Assembly (NCBI RefSeq): GCF_963678635.1
Contig: NC_087062.1
Location: 96,151,705-96,215,704 of the forward strand
Direction of reading: 5' to 3'
Source of the DNA: Symsagittifera roscoffensis
Lineage: Eukaryota > Xenacoelomorpha > Acoela > Convolutidae
Length of the DNA stretch: 64,000 nucleotides
Below are positions 56,459-64,000 of this stretch, one piece after another. How positions within the stretch are numbered: position 1 is the stretch's first letter; the number at the start of each line of letters is the position of its first letter. Under the pieces are notes generated by a model. It saw only the letters and a list, made by a program, of their open reading frames with translations. It had not been told where the DNA came from and did no database searches. Both the position numbers and the translations under genes were made by a program.

Positions 56459-56618
56459 ATCCTGAGCGCCGTGAGTCCAACTCCTGGCAATTTTTGCCTC
56501 AGCCCAGATATTGTGGGTGTTTTCGGCCAATAGTTCCACCAATTTGCTCATCACAGGACCCAACTGCACGATAGAAATGTCGAAGGGAGCAGGCTTGTAT
56601 CCATTTGACAGAACGTAG
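56459..56618 (-). CDS. RyR: RyR exon 10: RyR repeat 2, first half
   Basis: Encodes YVLSNGYKPAPFDISIVQLG, VELLAENTHNIWAEAKIARS and WTHGAQD. SNGYKPAP-D and LAEN-HN-WA are strong RyR repeat 2 motifs. Donor at 56457-56458 opens a 4.4-kb intron carrying a retroelement remnant. Confidence 0.96.
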
Positions 56619-56897
56619 CTGAAGACGAAAGATTGAATTAGAAGACCTTTTCAGAATACGCATACACAAGGCGGACGTTTCAGTTATTGTTTTTTTTCTG
56701 AGCCTACCAAACACAGTTCTGAAAAGTTATCTCCTCTTTTGGGAGTACCATAACTTGATGTGAGGATGGATTACATAATGAGAATAAGCCCATTTTTTTG
56801 TCAAACGATGTAGCGCAAAATAATCTGAGCTGATGCAAAGAAAAAATCTGGAAACAATCAAATCGATTCAATTCTTTTGATTAGAAAATAGTCTCAC

Positions 56898-57065
56898 TTA
56901 TTAGGCAGGTTGATCCGCTTGGGAAGAGGTCGGCTCTTTGCGTCCAGTGGTTTGATCGTGTATCCCAGTGCCAACACAGTCCTGATAATCTCGTCTGCTG
57001 TCATGATCTCAACGTACTGCTGGTCCTCGTTCAGCCTCCCAAACGGCTTCAGACAGTCGTGGTAT
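56898..57065 (-). CDS. RyR: RyR exon 9: RyR repeat 1 end
   Basis: Encodes YHDCLKPFGRLNEDQQYVEI then MTADEIIRTVLALGYTIKPL and ends LPKRINLPN. Second half of RyR repeat 1, with the LALGY element. Phase 2 in and out. Confidence 0.94.
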
Positions 57066-57355
57066 CTAACAACAATTTTAATTCATAATCATAAAGCAAA
57101 GAACCAAAAACGAGCAGTTACCGTTTTGAAAACAGCAAAGTTAAAATTTATGAAAGAAAATTGACCAGGCCTCGTGAACAATGAAAAACTTGATGTGGCA
57201 GGTCACGTTTCATTTTATTCATCATTACAAGATATCTGGATAACCTGATTGCTTATCCATTTCAAACTAATGATTGTTATGTTAGAACCATTCTGCTTAG
57301 CTACAACAATGTCCACTGTCTTAAAGGGGTAACTTGCGTGGCAAACGGGGTTTAC

Positions 57356-57483
57356 CTGCGATGTTCGTCTATGCCCTGTTCGCCATAGATCCAACCTCCC
57401 TCGATCTTGGATATGGACCACTGTTCATGGAACCACTCGGCCATCATCTTGCGCAACTGGAGCGACGACTGCGCCAGATTCAC
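57356..57483 (-). CDS. RyR: RyR exon 8: RyR repeat 1
   Basis: Encodes VNLAQSSLQLRKMMAEWFHE then QWSISKIEGGWIYGEQGIDE and HRR. The HE-W---KIE-GW-YG pattern is the RyR repeat signature (Pfam family RyR). Phase 0 in, phase 2 out. Confidence 0.95.
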
Positions 57484-57676
57484 CTGTAACAAAACAGCCA
57501 TGATGCCGTACAATTAAAACACCGCCCGTTTCACCATGTTTTAAGCAGGTTAAGTTGAAACGTAGAGAATAATCGCACATGGTAAAAATGGATACCTCTG
57601 ATTGAGATAGGATAAAAGTGATAGCTAGGATTCGAAGATATAATCAGAGAACAATGACGGCGATTGATTGTCTTAC

Positions 57677-57956
57677 CTTTTGCAAGTCCACTGGTTGTGG
57701 ATGGAAGGCGGTGACGGTTGGCAGCAGACAGGGTCCATGTAACACCACCGAGTGCTGATTGGGGGGCTCACTGCTGTCCTGGGTACTCATCTCAACACAG
57801 TGACCCATCAGTGGGTGTGACTTGGACTCACTCTTGTCTGAGGTCACGACCGATACTGTGGGGTCAGGAGAGGTCACTAGTTCACACACTGGTGCATAGC
57901 CTTCAGGTGGTTTGAAGGCAAATGATCCATGCTTGCCTCCCAACACAAATCGGATT
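57677..57956 (-). CDS. RyR: RyR exon 7: SPRY1 end and linker to RyR repeat 1
   Basis: Starts IRFVLGGKHGSFAFKPPEGY, matching the RFLLGG-HG-F-F-PP-GYAP motif that closes SPRY1. Ends FHPQPVDLQK, the start of RyR repeat 1. Phase 2 in, phase 0 out. Confidence 0.96.
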
Positions 57957-58220
57957 CTAAACAAAACACAAACTTATTTTAATAAATGACAAAGTCTATT
58001 ACAATGTTTTCTTTTATGCTTCAAAATTAAATAATGTGTAAATGAATGATTTTTTTTTCTATGTCTAGCACAAACTCGGTAACAAAATTGCATATAATCA
58101 AATTTTGAACTAAGCAGTCATGTATACAAGAAGGTCGAATGCAAGAAAAATGGTTAAAAGTGGACTACAAGAATCGTCTGTTTGATGAGTCAAAATCCTA
58201 AAAAAAAAAAAAAATCTCAC

Positions 58221-58416
58221 TGTATGAGGCTGGACATGCTGGCTACCGGATGGAAGAGTCCGGCGTCGAACACGGGAAAGGTCTCCACCACCCCCAGCAC
58301 GGGGATCCCGTTGAGCGTGAAAGAGATTCGGGGCACTGTGAAGTCCACACAGCAGCCGATGACGTCATCATACTGGAACAGTCCCCGAGTACCCTGCACT
58401 GGGTATGCACACCCGT
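58221..58416 (-). CDS. RyR: RyR exon 6: SPRY1, second half
   Basis: Encodes GCAYPVQGTRGLFQYDDVIG then CCVDFTVPRISFTLNG and VVETFPVFDAGLFHPVASMS, the usual SPRY core strands. Phase 1 in, phase 2 out. Separated from exon 5 by a 3.1-kb intron rich in degenerate repeats. Confidence 0.96.
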
Positions 58417-58479
58417 CTAAATATATAAAAAAAACTAGCATAAAACGCACCTCCGGTACTCATGATAAACCGCATATAT

Positions 58480-59590
58480 TGGAAAAAAGATCTGCATTCT
58501 TTGAGTGTGCTTTTACATTACCCAATTACAGGGTTCGTAATTACAAATTTCACAAAAATTTTATTCAAGTGTTTTATACAAATTTTGAAGAACCATAAAA
58601 TTTTGTGAAGTTTTATAGAATTTCTTCGAAAAATTTATAATGAACTAAGAAACGTCACATCTGGTAAGCTAAAAGCAATTGAGCAGTCACATTTGGACGC
58701 AAGACTTACAACTCCTGAGAGTACTCTTACAGTACCCAGCTACAACGTTGGGAAATTCAAATTTTGAGAAACTTTACCTTAAGTTTTCTGAAAAGAGTTA
58801 TTTGTTTTGAAAACCAGAAAAAATTTCACATCTCGAAAACTACCAAGATTTGAGCAGTCTTATTAGATGGCAATAATCGCAATCTTTGAAAGAACTCTGA
58901 CAGCACACAACTACAGGGTTGGGAATTTCACTTTAAGAACTATTTTAAATTTGAGTTTTCTGAAAATTACCAAAAAAAATCACAAAAATCATCGTATCTC
59001 TTAAACTAAAAAGATTTGAGCATTCTTATTTAGAGGCCAAATTTGCAACTCCTGAGAAAACTCTGACAGCCCCCAACTACAGGTTAGGAAATTCAAACTT
59101 TAAAAAAAAAAATTAATTCAATTTTCACAAATTAAAAAAAATCACAAAAAAGTCATACCCGGAAAGCTGCAAAGTTTTGAGCAGTCATAATTGGAGGCGA
59201 AATTCACAACTCCTGAGAGTACCCTGAGAGAGCCTCACTACAGAGATGGTAATTTCAAGTTTTATAAAAATATTTATACCCAAGTTCTCTGAAAAATTTT
59301 GAGAAAGTCCTAAAAACCGTCATATCTCGAAAACTACAAGGTTTTGAGCAGACAATTGCAGAGGCAAGATTTGCAACCCCATGAGAGTACCCTCACAGAT
59401 TCCAATAACAGGATTCAGATTTTTGGAATTTTTCAACATCTAATTTTTTTTGAAAATTTCGGAGAAAATCATAAAAAACGTCATATCTCGAAAACTACAA
59501 GGATTTGGTAATTCATATATGGAGGCTAGAATTGCAAAACCTGGGAAAACTCTGACAACATCCAAGTTTTGGGTTGCTAATTAGAAACTT
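58480..59590. repeat. Degenerate tandem repeat of about 165 bp
   Basis: The block cgtcatatctcgaaaactacaaggatttgagcagtc recurs at spacings of about 172, 164, 161, 168 and 161 bp (gagcagtc-like core near 58681, 58853, 59017, 59178, 59346, 59507), followed each time by actcctgagagtactctgacag. Six or more diverged units in intron 5. Confidence 0.85.
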
Positions 59591-59639
59591 GATGAAATAA
59601 AAACTGAATTTAAACGGGAAAATCGAAAAAAACCTGAAC

Positions 59640-60050
59640 CATTGCAATATACGATATAGCTTAAACATGAAAAAAATTCTTTTGTTAGAGATGCAAAAAA
59701 TACGTTGAAAAAGCTGAAACATGGCGAGATTGTGAAGCCCGCATTTAAATATATAATAGATATGACAGAAGAAAAATAAAAAAAATTAGGAGACGGGTAG
59801 ACAGACATATTCAAATTAATTTAAAAAAAGCAGGTATACAGACAGACAGACAGACTTAATTTGGCCTCAAAAAAAATTACTGAAAGATTAACGACCTTGC
59901 CGAAAACCAAATGAAAAATTTTCTTAAGCATTGCAATATATGATATAGCTTAAACATGAAAAAATTCTTTCGTTAAACAAGCAAAGTTATTATGCTTAAA
60001 CATGGGAGATAGCTGTCACTAGCATTTAAATATTATATAGATTATTGAAA
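59640..60050. repeat. Direct repeat of about 290 bp spacing
   Basis: cattgcaatatacgatatagcttaaacatgaaaaaaattctttt at about 59640 returns at about 59931 with few changes, and gcatttaaatatataatagat at 59740 returns near 60024. A GACA run (59834-59850) lies between. Confidence 0.7.
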
Positions 60051-60329
60051 ATTGTTTTTGGCCCAAAAGTGTCTTTCGAAGTATCTTTCAAAAAGCTATC
60101 CAAAAAGTTGCTTCTAAGGTCTGATTGAAGCTACTTTTTAAATGTTTTTGCTGATGATGTCACTTTGGAACGATTTAATCCGTAATGTAAAAAAATAACT
60201 GGTGATTTTCTTAATTTTGAGCCCGGGACAGCAATAAATTTTCCGATGGTACAGAAGATATTTTATCACAAACAGGTTGTTCAAAACTCGAAAATATCAG
60301 AATATAAAATCACCCCAAGCGTAATTATT

Positions 60330-60580
60330 CCGTACTTTTTTCGAAAGACGAAACAAAAATTTTTCTCGACGTGAAAACGTTCAAAACTTTCTAGTGTAGT
60401 GCGAATAACGACTGACGAAGCTTCAAAATGATAGATCACCCAACCCATTCCGATGATTTTTTGTGGTACCTAATTTTGCGCAAAAAAAACTGAAATATAC
60501 GCGGAAACAAAACTTCCTCCCTTCTTTCAATAGTTGGAATAAAATAAACTGATATCATTCAGATTCTAAGATTAAATTGC
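60330..60580 (+). repeat. Dispersed AT-rich repeat, copy 2
   Basis: Diverged relative of 4447-4735 in the same orientation. Lies in intron 5. Confidence 0.45.
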
Positions 60581-61270
60581 AAAAAAACACGATTTGGTGT
60601 AGAGGCTAAGTGTATCACGACGAACTAGTTATAATTGTTCCGACTTTCGATACGGGGGGGGGTTTCTTTTTTTTCTTCAGACAACTTTCGACTTTTTAAC
60701 TAGCCACTTTTGACAAAATTTTTTTGTATCATTCAAAAGGTTTTGTTGTGCTAAGGTTAAATTTGAAAAGATATTTCACCTGCGATCATTTTTTGCAAAG
60801 TTATGGGGGTCTAAAGGTTGCCGTTTTGGCCATTTTTAGGACAATTAACGCGCGATATATTTCGCGCTATTAATGCGTAAGCGGAGATTTAATCCGTCTT
60901 AGAAATCGTTCCAAATTGGTTGAAAGAAACTTATTTGCCATAATTGACTTGTTACAAGGAGCGAAAACTATTGTTTTGTATTTTATATGGCATGTGGGGG
61001 GGGGTGATTTTCAGAGAAAAAATTTCAAATTTTAGAAAAAAAAATTCATTTTTTATTACATTTTTTGTTAATGATATCTATGTTATTACTGCTCCATAAA
61101 CCTTAAAAGGCAGTCGGAACATTCAGGGCTTGGCCCTGATACAAGCAGTTTTGTTTAATTTGCAATAATATTTTTAAGCAACGTGGTATTTGAAAAGGAG
61201 TCCTTATATTTTCATCAGCAGCAACTTGGGTTTCAATGCGGGGATCTCATCATGCTTTAACTCCCTTTAG

Positions 61271-61335
61271 GCTGACCGATGAACGGATTCGGCCGCACAC
61301 TGCATCAGAGAAATTAAAAATAAATAAAATTTTAA
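61271..61335 (-). repeat. Partial duplicate of exon 5 start and its acceptor
   Basis: cgatgaacggattcggccgcacactgcatcagagaaattaaaaataaat matches 61746-61795 (exon 5 start, AG acceptor and preceding intron) with few changes. It lies downstream of exon 5 and would offer a second, cryptic acceptor. Confidence 0.8.
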
Positions 61336-61532
61336 CACAATTCAACGGATCATCCCTTTTATAGTGTCTTGTAAAGGTTTGAAAAATCAATTATATCGAC
61401 ATACGAAAGTGTGCCGAACTTATTATTTTTTTAATTTATCAATTTTTGCAGGAAGAGTCTCCGGGCTTAGGTTCTTCCTGAATGAGAGTTTAATTACATA
61501 GTGACTTGAACAGCTTAGTAATTTTTGTTCAC

Positions 61533-61768
61533 CTGTCCAAAGATTTTTTCCGTCGAAGCCCCAGGAGAACATGTCGTCTCCCACTCCATTTCCGCCCCAC
61601 CCTGCGGAGCCCCTGTTGCTGTATGGCGTGAACCCAGGAGTGGACGCCACGCCTACTCTGAGGTGTGTGTGGGGGTATCTCAGGATGTTTTCGACGTGTA
61701 CCTCAAAGTACCATTTGTAGTACATGGCAGATCCTTCCGCCATTCCGATGAATGCATTTGGCCGTACA
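61533..61768 (-). CDS. RyR: RyR exon 5: SPRY1, first half
   Basis: Begins VRPNAFIG, then [38 protein letters not shown] and NLWT. This is the SPRY1 signature including the [15 protein letters not shown] block. Donor at 61531-61532. A degraded copy of this exon's 5' edge and its acceptor lies downstream at about 61271-61335. Confidence 0.97.
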
Positions 61769-62170
61769 CTGCATCAGAGAAATTAAAAATAAATTACAAA
61801 ATTTTAACTTAAGAGTCGCTGTTGGCACCCAAAAAACCCAATGTTTTTGGCGGATGGAGTTTTTTATTATCTACATTTTGAGCTCAGAAATTCGCAATTT
61901 GATTTTTTTCTGTTTTTAACTAACTTTTCCTTGGAACTCTTTTTGCCCTGGACTTCAAATAGATATCCGTCTCAAAGTGTAAACGGATTATCTACCTTGT
62001 ACTATCTAATTGCAATTTTTTTGCAATTTTGCAACTTTTTGTGTTGGGCCATTTTGTTTTTTTTATTAGAACAAAAAAATTGTGAAAAATATTTCGCAGC
62101 CATGAAACAATACTTTTTGAAGCACGATAACCTTCTGTGAGTTAGCTTAAGAGGTAAAGTGTGTGCTAAC

Positions 62171-62313
62171 TTGACGATCTGTTCTGTGATTTTGGTATGG
62201 AAGGTAAGGTTGCTCTGTTTCCTGCTGGCAGTGAAGTGTTGCAGGAACGAGTTCTGATTGGCCCTGACTGCCTCGTTCTGACTCACACACAGAGTCCGCA
62301 TCACCTCCAGAAC
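62171..62313 (-). CDS. RyR: RyR exon 4: end of RIH1
   Basis: Starts VLEVMRTLCVSQNEAVRANQ, the conserved RIH1 end (VL-V---LCV-N--AVR-NQ), and ends near KITEQIV. Last 2 nt are completed by exon 5 to enter the VRPN motif. Phase 0 in, phase 2 out. Confidence 0.95.
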
Positions 62314-62705
62314 CTGCAGCAGACCGTCTCATTGGAAATATGAACTATCTTTGGAATCCATCATCTTTGACATTTGAGCTGACAAGAAATTTTGACTAAT
62401 CTGTAAATCTAATCTGATATGTCAATTATTTTTATCATTTCATTTCTTGGATAAATACAATTTAGCAAAACAATCTTTCAGAATAGCAAAATATGAATTT
62501 GATAAATTATCCATTCAATAAACTTATTCAAATTATTCAAAAGTTATTCAAACCATTCAAATTATCCGTTTTCTAGATAAATGACCTTGCTGTGCATATT
62601 TCTGCAGAAGCGTAATGAGTATTTTTTGCATTCAAAAAAAATTTACTTTTTCACTCGTACAACAAATTAGTAAACAAATTATAAAGAAAAAAAAACGAGT
62701 TTGAC
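62314..62705. other. RyR intron 3, nothing seen
   Basis: AT-rich intron with repeated ttattcaaa motifs around 62510-62560. No gene. Confidence 0.7.
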
Positions 62706-62923
62706 CTTGTGGTCTTTTCCAAACTTGTCGATCATGTTGAGCAGAATCTTAATGTGTGTCTCTGTGAAGATGTTGACAGCTTCTGGACTGCTCTGGAGCA
62801 GACAGTAGAGCACATCCAGTGCATCCTGCTTCTGAGCGAAGTGCAGTCGGCTCATCAGCCAATCCAGACTAGCTGGCTCCGAAAACTTGCTGCAGTTCAC
62901 TCGGTTGCCTCGGATCAGAGAGG
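62706..62923 (-). CDS. RyR: RyR exon 3: RIH1 core
   Basis: Contains LIRGNRVNCSKF and LDWLMSRLHFAQKQDALDVL, then ILLNMIDKFGKDHK. These match the RIH1 stretch of animal RyRs (RGNR-NC-LF, DWL, VLYCLL, HIK, DKFG--HKV). GT-AG borders; phase 1 in, phase 0 out. Confidence 0.95.
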
Positions 62924-63198
62924 CTAAAAAAGTATGCCATTAAAAAATATCTTAATTTTTTTTGGAAACTTGGTTTTTTAATGCTCGATTCAATAAACGC
63001 TATCAAAATAAATCACTTCATTTTAGCATAACTGGCTATAAAACAATTTTCCAAGGGGCGAAATTGAAAAGACTGATTGCATTACCGGGAGTTCAGGAAG
63101 ATAGCTAATCTTGGCTGGCAGATGGGAGACAGATTTGGCAGTGTAGGTTTTTATTAGACTCTTGATTTTTTGAAAGAGAATTGGTTCGCATAACTTAC

Positions 63199-63403
63199 CC
63201 AAAAGCTCAAATAGTAGACTGGAGATCTCATCGAACTGTTCCAATTCTTCGCTGCCTATCTGAGCCGGCTGAGCCGACCCCCCAATCTCGTCCCCTGGAG
63301 AGTTTCCGCCCCCTGGTCCTGCCCCCAGTCCCACTGCGGCCGAGAAATGTTCCTTGTACTCCTTCAGACAGTCGACCATCTCTCGAATCACCAGAATGAA
63401 TCC
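63199..63403 (-). CDS. RyR: RyR exon 2: RIH1 solenoid with low-complexity loop
   Basis: Begins GFILVIREMVDCLKEYKEHF and ends ISSLLFELLG. Between these helices is a Gly/Ala/Pro-rich loop, probably a lineage-specific insertion in the solenoid. Phase 0 in, phase 1 out, joining cleanly to exon 3. Confidence 0.9.
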
Positions 63404-63905
63404 CTACACAAATAATCATAGTAAAAACGATTTCATTCAAGAGTTTACAGAAGTAGCACAAATTATTTGAATAGTAATTGCAGTTAATTAATAATAAAGA
63501 TTGCAGCTAAATTGATCATAATAATGAGTTTTCAAGAAACAGTCTGTACAAAAAGAAAGGTTATACAAAAGATTTTACATTTGTATAATCAAACATTTTC
63601 TTGAAAGTGTTGAAAAGCTGTGAGGGAAAGAATTTTTAATATGTTGCGGGACGTTTGCCTGATTTCAATATATCGAGAATTCTTTTGTACGAAGAAAAAG
63701 GGTTTTCAAAAAAATCCTAATAACTATTCCCCGTCCTTGAAAATTGTTGCCGGGTACACTTTTCACAAAGGCTTAACCGTTGAATTAGTTCTTCAGAGAC
63801 CTTCATTAAAATCTCCTTCATGAAGTATTCCTCCATTTACATGTACCATATGGCGATAAATTTTTTTTAAAATAGCAAAAACATTTCATTCGATGTATTT
63901 GTTAC

Positions 63906-63970
63906 CTCTGATTGGAACAGATCCTGCCGTAGCTTCAAGTTCTTCGCGCTCGTGTGTTTTTCCTCATGAT
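63906..63970 (-). CDS. RyR: RyR exon 1 (local): start of RIH1 solenoid
   Basis: Encodes ...EEKHTSAKNLKLRQDLFQSE. AG acceptor at 63971-63972, GT donor at 63904-63905; starts with 2 nt of a split codon and ends on a codon boundary. First RyR exon from the right edge; continues in frame into exon 2. Short, so the call rests on frame, splice sites and continuity with the RIH domain. Confidence 0.8.
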
Positions 63971-64000
63971 CTGAAACTCAAAAGTTTCCCAAAATTTGCC

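Larger units (their letters stand above)
4746..63970 (-). other. RyR: Ryanodine receptor gene, partial (34 internal exons)
   Basis: Large intracellular calcium-release channel of the endoplasmic/sarcoplasmic reticulum. Thirty-four minus-strand exons read in a single continuous frame; I checked that donor and acceptor phases agree at every junction. Domain order matches animal RyRs: RIH1, SPRY1, RyR repeats 1 and 2, SPRY2, SPRY3, long helical solenoid with the second RIH, RyR repeat 3, start of repeat 4. Three SPRY domains plus RyR repeats exclude the related IP3 receptor. The N-terminal MIR/ligand region lies beyond the right edge and the pore beyond the left edge. Introns range from about 110 bp to 20.9 kb and hold nearly all the repeats in the window. 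Exon numbers below are local to this window. Confidence 0.97.

Noticed and set aside
1-64000. CRISPR arrays, bacterial operons, rRNA genes
   Set aside because: None seen; the window is eukaryotic intron-exon sequence.

Overview
The window is animal nuclear DNA: AT-rich, intron-containing and dense in transposons. Its backbone is the middle half of one ryanodine receptor (RyR) gene on the minus strand. I placed 34 exons (63970 down to 4746, 8,247 coding nt, about 2,749 codons). They run from the first RIH solenoid through SPRY1, RyR repeats 1-2, SPRY2, SPRY3, the long solenoid and second RIH region, RyR repeat 3 and the start of repeat 4. Both ends of the gene lie outside the window. Reading phase is consistent across all 33 junctions. 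Two junctions need GC donors instead of GT. With Ty3/gypsy elements that carry an envelope gene, and tRNA-derived SINE pieces, this would suit a tunicate, perhaps a larvacean, but the species is not proven.

Layout from left to right. 1-4396: 1.08-kb tandem repeat array in the intron after exon 34. 4746-12125: exons 34 to 27. 12126-33052: one 20.9-kb intron, mostly filled by a 16.3-kb insertion (14058-30395) of a Ty3/gypsy retroelement, itself nested in a hAT-like MITE. 33053-39485: exons 26 to 19, with an intron made of a 0.65-kb foldback plus a 45-bp minisatellite. 39486-45655: intron with a decayed forward-strand Ty3/gypsy element whose 3' LTR runs up to exon 18. 45656-52028: exons 18 to 11. 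52029-56458: intron with interlocked inverted repeats, a complete hAT MITE and an internally deleted Ty3/gypsy element. 56459-63970: exons 10 to 1, with a 165-bp degenerate tandem array in intron 5.

The most interesting system is the composite retroelement at 14058-30395 (minus strand). Its order is LTR, gag, a -1 frameshift site (TTTAAAC), then pol with protease, a macro domain resembling TARG1/OARD1 ADP-ribosyl hydrolases, reverse transcriptase, RNase H and integrase. A short spliced gene on the opposite strand follows, then an env with signal peptide and membrane anchors, a 225-aa accessory ORF, and an LTR. That LTR is shared with a second, 3'-truncated gag-protease-macro copy. A macro domain between protease and reverse transcriptase, together with an antisense spliced gene, is an architecture I do not know from described elements. 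Both copies are damaged: the more complete copy has lost gag and has an Asp-to-Gly change in its macro domain, while the truncated copy keeps an open gag and that Asp.
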